From the NCBI GenBank assembly GCA_011050615.1, contig DRFJ01000017.1, forward strand, positions 29,025 to 93,024: a stretch of DNA of 64,000 bases. Direction: 5' to 3'. Source of the stretch: Bacteroidota bacterium. GTDB taxonomy: Bacteria > Bacteroidota > Bacteroidia > Bacteroidales > VadinHA17. The position numbers and the translations under genes were made by a program. This document shows positions 1 to 8,131 of the stretch, one piece after another; positions within the stretch are counted from its first letter, which is position 1; every line of letters begins with the position of its first letter. The notes below the pieces were generated by a model, which worked only from the letters and a program-made list of their open reading frames with translations, searched no databases and was not told the origin of the DNA.

Positions 1-1088
1 CTGTCATAATTCAGATATGCGTTACCTACATATCTTTCACCGATAATAGTATTTTCCGAGTCTCCCCAGAATCCACAATGTCTCGATGGTGATATAACCA
101 TAAACTGGTTATCAGCAACTTCATTGTCCTCTATGTTATTGTGTATATGATTTACCAATGCAATATTTGGACTGGAAGCAATATCATACCATGAGATAAA
201 CCAGAAACCGGGTGTGCCAAATGGCATATCATCATGATATAATCCTCCTTCATACCAGATATCATCATCCGGCTTCCGGGTCATCATTTCCTTCCATATA
301 TTCCGTGATGCTCCCAGGTAATTGAAAAGATCTATTATAGGCAGGTGCCAGAATGCTTCCGACCAGTCTACTTCCGGCATGTCAGGATCCAGGTCATAAA
401 AGCGCTGTATTCTCAAGAGATCTTCCTGATTCATTCCTGCCGGTGGTCGGGGCCTGTAAATATCATGCTGGGTATAATACAGCCAATTCGAAAAAAGCAG
501 TTGAAGTGCTCCTCCCCTGTACCAGTTACCCTGCTCATAATAATCACCAATCCTTCCCACTCCGGCACCAAAACCCATAGGTACCACAGCAGCATGTGCA
601 GGATGGTCGAGTGATGCAACTGCCATCTGCCATTCAGCGGTAGATGAACAACCCTGTGTGCCAATTTTCCCATTACACCATGGTTGTTCAGCCATCCATG
701 TGAAAGCATCGTAACCATCTGTGAGAGGTGTCCCCAGAATATCCCACTTCCCTTCCGAGTAATACCTGCCTCTCTCATTCTGGACTACGTAAGCATATCC
801 CCTGGAAACAGCTGCATAGGCTCTCCTATATATACTAACATTTGGTTCACCATCCCGGTAGGCGTTAAAGTTGTATGGAGTTCTAGAGAAAATAACGGGA
901 ACAGGCTCATCTGTTTCTGGCCTGTAGATATCAGTGCATAAACGCACTCCATCACGCATTGGCATCATCACCTTTTGCTCGATAATCGCTATCTCCTCCA
1001 GTTCTTCCAGAGTGATAATCTGGCCTGTTATATTCAGTAAAGCAGTAAACAGGAAAAAGCTGCATAATGAATATTTGATATATCTCAT
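1..1088 (-). CDS. CocE/NonD-family serine hydrolase, secreted (3' end beyond window)
   Basis: This is the first 362 codons of an X-Pro-dipeptidyl-peptidase/cocaine-esterase type hydrolase, read from an ATG at 1088 to the window edge. An N-terminal signal peptide is followed by the family opening MPMRDGVRLCTDIYRP. The nucleophile region reads GTQGCSSTAEWQ, where CocE has a Gly-x-Ser-x-Gly-like elbow. FISWYDIAS should hold the catalytic Asp and SPSRHCGFWGD the catalytic His, so the triad lies inside the visible part. The jelly-roll C-terminal domain is out of view. These enzymes cleave acyl or amide bonds; the substrate cannot be deduced. The gene lies 41 bases downstream of a truncated sulfatase in the same direction, and a wrecked paralogue sits at 9089-9304. 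The family call is firm and the substrate unknown. Confidence 0.85.
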   Translation of the reverse strand, partial: MRYIKYSLCSFFLFTALLNITGQIITLEELEEIAIIEQKVMMPMRDGVRLCTDIYRPETDEPVPVIFSRTPYNFNAYRDGEPNVSIYRRAYAAVSRGYAYVVQNERGRYYSEGKWDILGTPLTDGYDAFTWMAEQPWCNGKIGTQGCSSTAEWQMAVASLDHPAHAAVVPMGFGAGVGRIGDYYEQGNWYRGGALQLLFSNWLYYTQHDIYRPRPPAGMNQEDLLRIQRFYDLDPDMPEVDWSEAFWHLPIIDLFNYLGASRNIWKEMMTRKPDDDIWYEGGLYHDDMPFGTPGFWFISWYDIASSPNIALVNHIHNNIEDNEVADNQFMVISPSRHCGFWGDSENTIIGERYVGNAYLNYD

Positions 1089-1129
1089 AATATATATTGG
1101 TTATTGATTTCTGTTATAAATATTGCTAT

Positions 1130-1630
1130 TCATCCCTCAATTCGTTGACCAGGTATCCTGTTTTTATAATGTGCTTCCATGCTCGATTCGTTCCGGCAGT
1201 CATAATCATTAACCAGGTTATAATCCTTCTTTGCATTATTGGTACAATAATAACCAGCCTCCCTGAAGAAAATGGGATATGGCTTGAAGCTCTGCGGTAT
1301 TGGATGGGCACTTCTGTGATGATAAATCCCCAGGCGAATGCCATACATTCCACTTATCAGGGTCGACCTGGCAGCGCTGCATACGGGGGCATTGGCATAG
1401 GCACCAGTATACCTTACCCTGCGTGATGCCAGATCATCAAGGTTTGGCGTATAAGCCAGGGAATCGCCATAGCAGCCGAGACAGGGACTGTTATCCTCAC
1501 TTACCAGCCAGAGGATATTTGGTTTAAGCTTCTCAAATCTATTAGATTTATTACAGGCATTCAAAGAAAGGAAGATTAATACCAGTGGGTATACCAGAAT
1601 AATAACTGACATTGATATTTCTTTTTTCAT
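1130..1630 (-). pseudogene. Truncated S1 sulfatase (N-terminal third only)
   Basis: The 166 residues are the start of a type I sulfatase: a lipoprotein signal ending LSLNAC, the metal-binding opening LKPNILWLVSEDNSP, then APVCSAARSTLISGMYG, which fits the C-x-(P/A)-x-R formylglycine motif with Cys84. Similarity runs on to about HYKNRIPGQ. The frame then ends in a short unrelated tail, where intact relatives continue for another 300 or more residues with the second metal site and substrate pocket. No sulfatase sequence follows in the remaining 41 bases before the CocE gene. I read it as a 3'-deleted pseudogene; a short expressed fragment could not be catalytic. It keeps a lipoprotein leader, so the parent protein was exported. 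Confidence 0.8.
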
Positions 1631-1965
1631 CAGTCTTGAAGTTTGTAAGGATTTACAATGAAAGGAATTATAGTTGGATTATCAAATAAAAACTTACAGT
1701 ATTATGATACTATTTTATCTCAATAATATTGCATGAGGCAGGGAAGTATGAGACTGAGTGACGGAGTGGCAGGGAGACGAAAGGGCGGGGAGACCAAAGA
1801 GTAATTCCATTTAACAATTATACAGCTCAACGATTCAACAAAACCTCTAAACTTCTAAACCTCTCAATCCCTTACCAATATTAAAATAATATCTGGATTA
1901 TTTAATACAGTAAAAAGTAAAGATACTATAACGGGATATGTTATGTTACTTATAATTTTACATGT
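1631..1965. other. Gene-free spacer with purine-rich tract and simple repeats
   Basis: No gene is supported here. About 1735-1805 is a purine-rich stretch with many GGAG/GGGAG units on the plus strand. About 1812-1870 holds short loose repeats of the AACAATT and CTCTAAAC type, a texture that recurs in other intergenic gaps of the window (46245-46285, 53852-53872, 55690-55715). I see no promoter, terminator or RNA structure that I would defend. Confidence 0.4.
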
Positions 1966-2098
1966 ATGAAAAGTATTACAAGAACCTGCCTTTGCTTATT
2001 GATTGCCAGTGCAACGGTATTGGTATTATGTCATTCACGGGAAGGAATTGAATGATCTAACAAACTGGCAAAAAAAATATTGGAATCATAAATCAGGT
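1966..2098 (+). pseudogene. Remnant of a lipoprotein gene (signal peptide plus a few codons)
   Basis: An ATG at 1966 opens a typical lipoprotein leader (MKSITRTCLCLLIASATVLV, then LCHS as a lipobox) that stops after 29 codons at 2055. Shifting frame by one base at about 2045 continues a plausible mature protein, KELNDLTNWQKKYWNHKSG, up to the end of the opposite gene. The reading is that a one-base lesion and a 3' deletion left only the start of an exported protein. The family is not identifiable from so little. It is the only piece of the 1-9.3 kb region on the plus strand. Confidence 0.4.
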
Positions 2099-2100
2099 TG

Positions 2101-2766
2101 CTACTTCAGTACTATTTCAAGTGCCCCGTTAGCACCCCGTGAACCATATTTGGAAGATTCTGCATCATTAACATACCGTATTGATTTAACATCATCGGGA
2201 TCTATAAAAGATATATCCGTAACCACTGACCCGTTAACCACCAGAAGCACTTCCTGGCTTCCCAGGAAAGAAGTAAATTGTTTGGTCGTAATAATGTTGC
2301 CATTAACATTAACATTATAAACTTCACTTTTAATAAGTTGATAGATATCACTGTATTTCGTGAAATCCTTCTCTCCTTTCAATGGATAAGTCCTTATGGC
2401 CATCTCCAGGTCCTTCCTCTTTATATGACCACCTGAGATTGCCTCTCTAAAACTTGTTTTTGTGTTACTGTAAATCAGATTTAAAGGTTCTCCTGATATC
2501 TTCCCGGCCTTTATTCTCCGTGCAACAAAACCATAAGCCCTAAACTCGATTTTTTCTTTTCTATTACAGGTAATCTGATAAAAGCCAAGTGAATCAGTAA
2601 GTGTTGTATTTCCTGTCCGGATTGCCTTTATACTTACATTATTCAGTGGAAAACGATTAAATGTAAGCACTTGCCCCTCCAGTACAATATCATCCTGTGC
2701 GTGTATACAGTAAACCGGAAATAAGGTAATAATAATAGTGGCTAAGAATATTTTTATCTTTATCAT
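2101..2766 (-). CDS. Orphan carboxypeptidase-regulatory-like plus TonB-plug-like exported protein
   Basis: The 221-residue protein has a signal peptide (to about residue 23), then a carboxypeptidase-regulatory-like beta-sandwich (about 28-95, beginning VLEGQVLTFNRFPLNNVSI). Its C-terminal half resembles the plug of SusC/TonB-dependent receptors and ends DVKSIRYVNDAESSKYGSRG-ANGALEIVLK. No beta-barrel follows, and the stop comes directly after the plug. Small stand-alone plug proteins are known in Bacteroidota, but their role is unclear. Its ATG overlaps the TGA of the upstream sulfatase by four bases (ATGA), so the two are translationally coupled. It could be a surface accessory factor, or a receptor that lost its barrel long ago; the clean ending and coupling favour a retained gene. 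Confidence 0.7.
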   Translation of the reverse strand: MIKIKIFLATIIITLFPVYCIHAQDDIVLEGQVLTFNRFPLNNVSIKAIRTGNTTLTDSLGFYQITCNRKEKIEFRAYGFVARRIKAGKISGEPLNLIYSNTKTSFREAISGGHIKRKDLEMAIRTYPLKGEKDFTKYSDIYQLIKSEVYNVNVNGNIITTKQFTSFLGSQEVLLVVNGSVVTDISFIDPDDVKSIRYVNDAESSKYGSRGANGALEIVLK

Positions 2767-4244
2767 GACTTATCAAGTTTATAGGTATCCCAAGGAGATT
2801 CATCCCTGGACCTGGGATCATTGTGCTCCTTTAAATAATTTTCCAGTTTCGTTTTCAGATCCGTCTTTATTTCTTTGTATGCAGGATCATCCGCAAGATT
2901 ATTTACCATATCAGGATCTTTCTTCTTATTAAATAGCTGTTCACGTGGCACTTTCCCGAATGCAAGTTCCCAGAAGGTAATAAACTCCGGATTTTCCACA
3001 TTTTGCTTGAAATACTCTTTGAGGCGCCCCGGATCAGTATCGCCGAGTACGTCCCAGCGTGGAATAAACAGATCTGCATTACCCATTGGGTAACGGTCAG
3101 GTTCGAAATTTATTATATATGTCCATTTATCTGTATGGATAGCTCTGCGGGGGAATCCCATGCTATCAGGTCGGCAGAATGTATGTTTTTCGAAGGTTGT
3201 TACAACAAAATCCCTGTCAGGATCAATATCACCTGATTCAGATGAAAATAACAGGTTGGTAATACTTCTTCCTGTCATCTCTTCAGGAACCTCCACACCT
3301 GCCAGTTCGAGAAATGTGGGGGCCATATCGATAAGGCTTACAGGATCTGTAACAACCCTCCCTGTTTTGATTTCATTTCCCCATCTCATTATAAGTGGCA
3401 TCCTCACACCATGATCATAAAGGGTTGCCTTTGCCCGCGGAAAGGGCATGCCATTATCAGAGGTATATATTATCAGTGTATTGTCAAGCAGATCTTTCGA
3501 CTCAAGTATATCTATCATTTCACCAACAGCTTGATCAACCCATTCTATTTCAGCCATATAATCGGCTATATCAAGTTTTGACACCGGCACATCAGGGAAA
3601 AAGGCCGGTATCCTGATTTTGGAGGTATCAATACCCGTTCCTATGCCACGGCCGATTTCATATTTCCTGTGTGGTTCACCTGTTCCAACCCAGAAAAAGA
3701 AAGGTTTTCCTTCAGAGTTATCATCGAGGAATTCTTTGAAATTGGCACTGTAATCCCTTTTTGATATAAAATCCGGGGTTGAATCATGAAGTTGACTGTC
3801 ATATATTTTAGCTATTGGCTCATCAATGGCACCTTCAACATTTTGTGTGCGCGGCCAGTATCTTTTACCTGTTGCCCCGACATGATAGCCGTTATCTGCC
3901 AGCAATCGCGGGAAGACAGAAAACTTCTCCCATAATATACCAGTCAGGACCCCACCTTCTTCCAGTCTGAATATATCCTGACCTGTAAATATCCCGGCTC
4001 TTGAAGGTGAACAAGACGGGGCAGCACAGTAAGCATTCTCAAATCTTACTCCTTCATTCGCCAACCTGTCGATTGACGGTGTCCTTAGAGCCTTATCCCC
4101 ATAGCATCCTGCATGTTCCCATGACTGGTCATCTGTGATGATAAAAAGGATATTTGGTTTTAAGGTTTCATTGCTTTCCCTGACTGTGCAGGCCGAAATA
4201 AAGAAGACACAAGAAAAAGTCAAAATCAGATTAAGTAACTTCAT
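2763..4244 (-). CDS. S1-family sulfatase lipoprotein (heparan sulfamidase-like group)
   Basis: The 493-residue protein hydrolyses sulfate esters or N-sulfates on a glycan, probably in the periplasm or at the cell surface. A lipoprotein signal ends ISAC (Cys19). KPNILFIITDDQ supplies the paired Asp metal ligands, and PSCSPSRAGIFTG carries the formylglycine cysteine (Cys78) in the C-x-P-x-R context. TSDNGMPFPRAKATLYDHGV at about residue 265 gives the distal metal Asp/Asn. Length and ending are normal. It needs conversion of Cys78 by a maturase (anSME or FGE), and none that looks active is in this window. It is the only full-length sulfatase among at least three degraded ones here, and is coupled to the downstream plug protein. 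The exact substrate is not deducible. Confidence 0.88.
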   Translation of the reverse strand: MKLLNLILTFSCVFFISACTVRESNETLKPNILFIITDDQSWEHAGCYGDKALRTPSIDRLANEGVRFENAYCAAPSCSPSRAGIFTGQDIFRLEEGGVLTGILWEKFSVFPRLLADNGYHVGATGKRYWPRTQNVEGAIDEPIAKIYDSQLHDSTPDFISKRDYSANFKEFLDDNSEGKPFFFWVGTGEPHRKYEIGRGIGTGIDTSKIRIPAFFPDVPVSKLDIADYMAEIEWVDQAVGEMIDILESKDLLDNTLIIYTSDNGMPFPRAKATLYDHGVRMPLIMRWGNEIKTGRVVTDPVSLIDMAPTFLELAGVEVPEEMTGRSITNLLFSSESGDIDPDRDFVVTTFEKHTFCRPDSMGFPRRAIHTDKWTYIINFEPDRYPMGNADLFIPRWDVLGDTDPGRLKEYFKQNVENPEFITFWELAFGKVPREQLFNKKKDPDMVNNLADDPAYKEIKTDLKTKLENYLKEHNDPRSRDESPWDTYKLDKS

Positions 4245-4280
4245 AATATTAAGATTTTATTCATGCAACCATATTTAATC

Positions 4281-4557
4281 CTACTCCTTTCCGGGCCAGC
4301 GTATAGCCAGTGGGGCACGTGTTCCCATTTCATATAATGACATTCTGGCCCGCTGGAAAGGCATCACATTATCCCCCGTCATAACAATTAGTGTATTGTC
4401 ATCAGCATGCAATTCCTTATATTCATCAATTACTTCCGGTTTCAGTTTAACGATCATCCCCACACGCTTAACATCTTTATGCCATTCTTCAGAGATGGCA
4501 TTTTTATTATCACTACATAAACAGGGTTAAAATAAATAATAAGCTTATTTGTCTCAT
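4281..4557 (-). pseudogene. Chimeric wreck: exported L-rhamnose mutarotase start fused to a sulfatase fragment
   Basis: Reading from the ATG at 4557, a signal peptide (MRQISLLFILTLFM) runs into a stop. A one-base shift gives CSDNKNAISEEWHKDVKRV then GMIVKLKPEVIDEYKELHAD, the start of the L-rhamnose mutarotase (RhaM/DUF718) fold. It includes the Tyr and the His four residues later (DEYKELH) that match Tyr18/His22 of E. coli RhaM. Directly after HAD the frame becomes DNTLIVMTGDNVMPFQRA to LAIRWPGKE and stops, which is the distal metal-site segment of a sulfatase, with Val where intact relatives have Gly. A deletion has therefore joined two different genes. No function is expected. It shows that the locus once encoded a rhamnose or fucose mutarotase and yet another sulfatase. 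Confidence 0.75.
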
Positions 4558-4566
4558 CGTTTCATT

Positions 4567-5374
4567 TCAATTATAGTTATCAATAGCTTTTCTTACAGCC
4601 CTGAGCATTGGTTCCGAGCTTAAAGATTCCCCGGTTGCTTCCTTCATCCACAGGTCAGGAGTAAGTTTACCTATAGTACATATCCTTACCATTTCTTCTT
4701 CAAAATCCTTTCCTTCAAAATATTCTTCAAGTTGCATAAGGATAATATTCCCAAGAGGATAGCTGTGAAGGTATAAGCTGCCATTTATAAAATGGCTGTA
4801 AATTGAAAATATTGGTATATCCCTCACTCCGAAAATATCAGCAAAGTACTCATTCCATATATCATTGGCAATATCAATTGTAACTTTTTTAAGTTCTTCT
4901 ACAGAGGCCTCCGGATGATCATAAAACCAGTGCCACACCCTTATTTCATGAAGAGCATCAGCTCCCATTTCACAAACAAACCAGAATGAGGCCAGTGCAT
5001 TAAGTTCTTTTTCCTCCCGGCTGTATTCCGGACTTACTCCAAGCCCTACCATATCGCGGTAAGCAATAAGGTCGGCCATACATTCAGTAAAGGGGCTGCC
5101 GGGAATGCCTTTCAACAGGCAGTGATCTGTAAAATACATAGCAGAATTTCTTGAATGAATCAGCATCGCCATCCTCACTGAACCATATGGATGCTACATG
5201 ATTAACTCCTCTGGAAATGCGTTCTTGCCCAGTCTCACCATATTTATCAGTCAGCTCTTTTATAACCTCCCGGGATGCTGCATTTAGATCAATTACAGAT
5301 TTTTCTGTTTCTTTATTAACACATGAAACTGATAAACCTATTATCAATATCAGAATGCCAAGTTGATTTTTCAT
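4567..5374 (-). pseudogene. M3-like metallopeptidase with catalytic core deleted and frame broken
   Basis: The 5' part (5374 down to about 5100) encodes a lipoprotein signal (IGLSVSC) and the N-terminus of an M3/oligopeptidase-F-like protein (SRGVNHVASIWFSEDGDADS). The frame then changes and continues as its C-terminal third: FTDHCLLKGIPGSPFTECMA, a region that normally follows the HExxH helix, then the helical end up to VRKAIDNYN at 4567. Intact Bacteroidota relatives are about 550-600 residues. Here roughly the central 250-300, including HExxH, are missing, and the two pieces are out of frame. It therefore cannot be an active peptidase. The two halves are still well conserved, which suggests recent loss. 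Confidence 0.75.
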
Positions 5375-5386
5375 GATAATATTTTC

Positions 5387-5597
5387 TTAGAATATTAAAG
5401 ACTGATTAAAGTTAAGTTCAGCACAATCATTTTGTATTAACAGGCTTTCACTTGCCCCCATATTTACTTCCCATTCTTCCGGGCTGTCAATAATCCAGTA
5501 TTCAATACCAGTTTTTTGATTATTACAGCCCGGGAATGAGATTAGAAAAATTGTTAAAGAAGTATAAAATAGTACAATCTTTTTTATGTAGTCTCAT
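5387..5597 (-). pseudogene. Short lipoprotein gene remnant with a frame break in an A6 run
   Basis: From an ATG at 5597 the frame reads MRLHKK and is lost at six consecutive A residues. With one A fewer it would continue as a good lipoprotein leader (KKIVLFYTSLTIFLISFPGC) and about 40 mature residues including EYWIIDSPEEWEVNMGASES, ending at 5389. It lies 11 bases upstream of the fucosidase ATG side, in the same direction as its neighbours. I cannot assign a family. The A-run could also be a base-calling error, but the gene would still be only about 67 codons long. Confidence 0.4.
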
Positions 5598-5608
5598 TTC
5601 TATTTATA

Positions 5609-8092
5609 TCATTTAGTTATGGTATATTTTTCTCCTTTATGTGTATCGAATCTATAAAGACCATTTGAGGTTTTTGTAACCTTTATTTTTCTTGTTCCCT
5701 GACGTACATCTATAAGTGATCCTGATTTGATCAGAAATGGCAAACCTTTTTCAGAGAGTATTTCAGCGTTTGTCCAATCATTGTTCTCCCACTTAAGGTC
5801 AATCTCAAAAGCTCCCCTTGCCTTCAGTCCCCTGAATGTGCCTTCAGACCAGGAATCCGGCAAAGCGGGAAGAAATTCGATATACCCGTTATGAGATTGA
5901 AGTAACATTTCTGCAATTCCTGCCGTTCCTCCGAAATTACCATCTATCTGGAAAGGAGGATGCGAATCCATCATATTGACATATGTGCCGCCAAGACCGG
6001 TACCGTGCCATGGTGAATCAACCAGCATTAATTGTCTTCCAAGGAGTTTATGAGCCCTGTTGCCGTCCCTGAGCCTGGCCCATAAATTAACTCGCCAACC
6101 CATTGCCCATCCAGTCGATTCATCACCCCTGTGTTGAAGGACAACCTTTGATGCTTCTGCCAGTTCAGGTGTTTTGAACGGATCAATTGACGTTCCAGGG
6201 TAAAGTCCCCAGAGATGTGATGTATGCCTGTGTCTGTCCTCTGGGTTATCAACATCCTCAAGCCACTCCTGCAATTGACCGTACCGACCTGTAATGTAAG
6301 GCGGAAGGCGTTTCTTCTTCTTTGCCACTGAAATCCTCAGATCTTTGTCCCTGTTAAGGATCTCGGAAGCTTCAATGAAATGTTCAAACAACTCGCCAAC
6401 AAGAGCATTATCGCAGGTTGACCCTGCACAAATACCTATTGGTCTGTTTCTCGTTCCATCAGGATTACGCGTCCACATGGGGTCACCACCCGGGCCATTC
6501 TCAGGTGATCCAGACGGATTAACCACAAGCCAGCCGTATTTTGGATGCTCCACCAGTGTCTGGTCAAAAAACAGAGCAGCATCACGAATCAGGGGATAAT
6601 AATCTTCAAGGTATGCAGTATCGCATGTAAAAAGGAAATGGTCCCACAGATCATCGCAGAACCATGCTGATGCAGTATGCCAGCTACCCCAGTATGCACC
6701 GTATACAGGAGCACTCATAAGCCATATATCAGTATTGCAATTGAAAAGCCAGCCATCAGCATTAAAATTGAGTTTTGCTGTCTCCGTGCCTGTTTCTGAC
6801 ATATCCCTGATCATTGACAACTGAGGTTCACGGCATTCAGAAAGATTTGTCAGATCCGAAGGCCAGTAGTTCATTTCAAAATTAATGTTGGTAGTAAATC
6901 CTCCATTCCAGGCAGGATTCATATCCTGGTTCCAGATTCCTTGAAGATTTGCCGGTATTCCGTCCGGTCTTGAACTGCTGATCATCAAATATCGTCCGTA
7001 TTGGAAAAATAATCCAGCAAAGTCTTTATCCTTCCCGTTGGCAAATAAGTCAAAACGCTTGTCAGTGGTAATGTCGTGAGTATCTTCCCCTGAAAGATCA
7101 AGTGATACCCTGTTAAAAAGACTGCTGAAACCGGTTATATGACTTTCAAGAACAGAGTAATAATCCTTTTTATCCAAATTTGCTAAGACTTTATCATTCC
7201 GTGTTACGGGATCAGCACTTACATCCCTATAACTGACAAAAGAGGATGAGGCGGTCAAATAAAGGGTTGCCGAATTTGCATCCCTCAGCCTGATCGTTGG
7301 CACATTGGCTTTATATATCATTTGCATCTCACCACCATCAGGCACCAAAATAATCCTGCATTCATATTTTGTGCGCTGGTCAGATATTTCAAAACTGCGT
7401 GTCACTCCACTTAAGATAATTGTATTCTCCCCTTCATAGCTTAATGCCCATTCCTCATCTCCTGTCCCGAGCGGATTGGTCAGGCCCTCAATACTGAAAT
7501 ATCCTGATATGCTTCCAGGTTCCGATGCATCCATTCTCACTACCATCACCTGGTCAGGATAAGAACAAAAACATGTCCTGCTGAACTCAATATCATCTAC
7601 CTTATAGTTCACCCTTGCTATTGCAGAATCAAGTAAAAGCTCACGCCTGTAATCTTTTACAAAGGCATGTTCAGGAAATATCATCCTTAGATTACCCAGA
7701 GGCTGATAAGGTGCTGAAGACCACTTTCTGGCCATCATGGTTTTCTCGAATAGTTGTTCAGCCTCTTTTCCTTTCCCTTCAAACACGAGAGTACGGATAG
7801 AGTCAAGATACGGATACCCTCCGGGGCCGTTGGAATTATACGGACCACCTGCATAGAGTGTATTCTCATTAAGCTTTATTATTTCTTCATGGGTACGGCC
7901 GTAAACCATCCCGCCTATCCTTCCATTTCCAATGGGAAGAGCTTCAGTCCATACGCTTGCCGGTTTATCATAGAACAGCAACCTTGTTGAAACCGGTATA
8001 TCTTTCTCAGCAGTATCGCTCTGACTTTGCAATGATACAGAAGCGAAAAAACTAAATGAAAAGACAAGCAATAATATTCTTAATGTTCTCAT
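5609..8092 (-). CDS. GH95 alpha-L-fucosidase (or alpha-L-galactosidase), exported
   Basis: This 827-residue glycoside hydrolase removes terminal alpha-linked L-fucose or L-galactose, with inversion, from oligosaccharides. It starts with a signal peptide, then the N-terminal beta-domain opening WTEALPIGNGRIGGMVYG. The (alpha/alpha)6 barrel includes TNINFEMNYWPS, which carries the paired Asn residues that position the attacking water, and NPSGSPEN with the expected acid Glu. FQIDGNFGG at about residue 717 has the Asp that pairs with the Asn network. The C-terminal sandwich and length are normal, so it should be active. It is 39 bases downstream of a broken sulfatase and upstream of several wrecks, all on the same strand. 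It fits a system for a sulfated, fucosylated glycan; GH95 includes both specificities, so the sugar is not certain. Confidence 0.93.
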   Translation of the reverse strand: MRTLRILLLVFSFSFFASVSLQSQSDTAEKDIPVSTRLLFYDKPASVWTEALPIGNGRIGGMVYGRTHEEIIKLNENTLYAGGPYNSNGPGGYPYLDSIRTLVFEGKGKEAEQLFEKTMMARKWSSAPYQPLGNLRMIFPEHAFVKDYRRELLLDSAIARVNYKVDDIEFSRTCFCSYPDQVMVVRMDASEPGSISGYFSIEGLTNPLGTGDEEWALSYEGENTIILSGVTRSFEISDQRTKYECRIILVPDGGEMQMIYKANVPTIRLRDANSATLYLTASSSFVSYRDVSADPVTRNDKVLANLDKKDYYSVLESHITGFSSLFNRVSLDLSGEDTHDITTDKRFDLFANGKDKDFAGLFFQYGRYLMISSSRPDGIPANLQGIWNQDMNPAWNGGFTTNINFEMNYWPSDLTNLSECREPQLSMIRDMSETGTETAKLNFNADGWLFNCNTDIWLMSAPVYGAYWGSWHTASAWFCDDLWDHFLFTCDTAYLEDYYPLIRDAALFFDQTLVEHPKYGWLVVNPSGSPENGPGGDPMWTRNPDGTRNRPIGICAGSTCDNALVGELFEHFIEASEILNRDKDLRISVAKKKKRLPPYITGRYGQLQEWLEDVDNPEDRHRHTSHLWGLYPGTSIDPFKTPELAEASKVVLQHRGDESTGWAMGWRVNLWARLRDGNRAHKLLGRQLMLVDSPWHGTGLGGTYVNMMDSHPPFQIDGNFGGTAGIAEMLLQSHNGYIEFLPALPDSWSEGTFRGLKARGAFEIDLKWENNDWTNAEILSEKGLPFLIKSGSLIDVRQGTRKIKVTKTSNGLYRFDTHKGEKYTITK

Positions 8093-8131
8093 TACATAGT
8101 ATTTTTATCCCAGTTATCTTCAATATTTTCT

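Noticed and set aside
2003..2320. A 105-codon plus-strand frame spanning the lipoprotein remnant and the plug gene
   Set aside because: Most of it is antisense to the plug-domain gene; only the short part before 2098 looks like authentic coding remnant.
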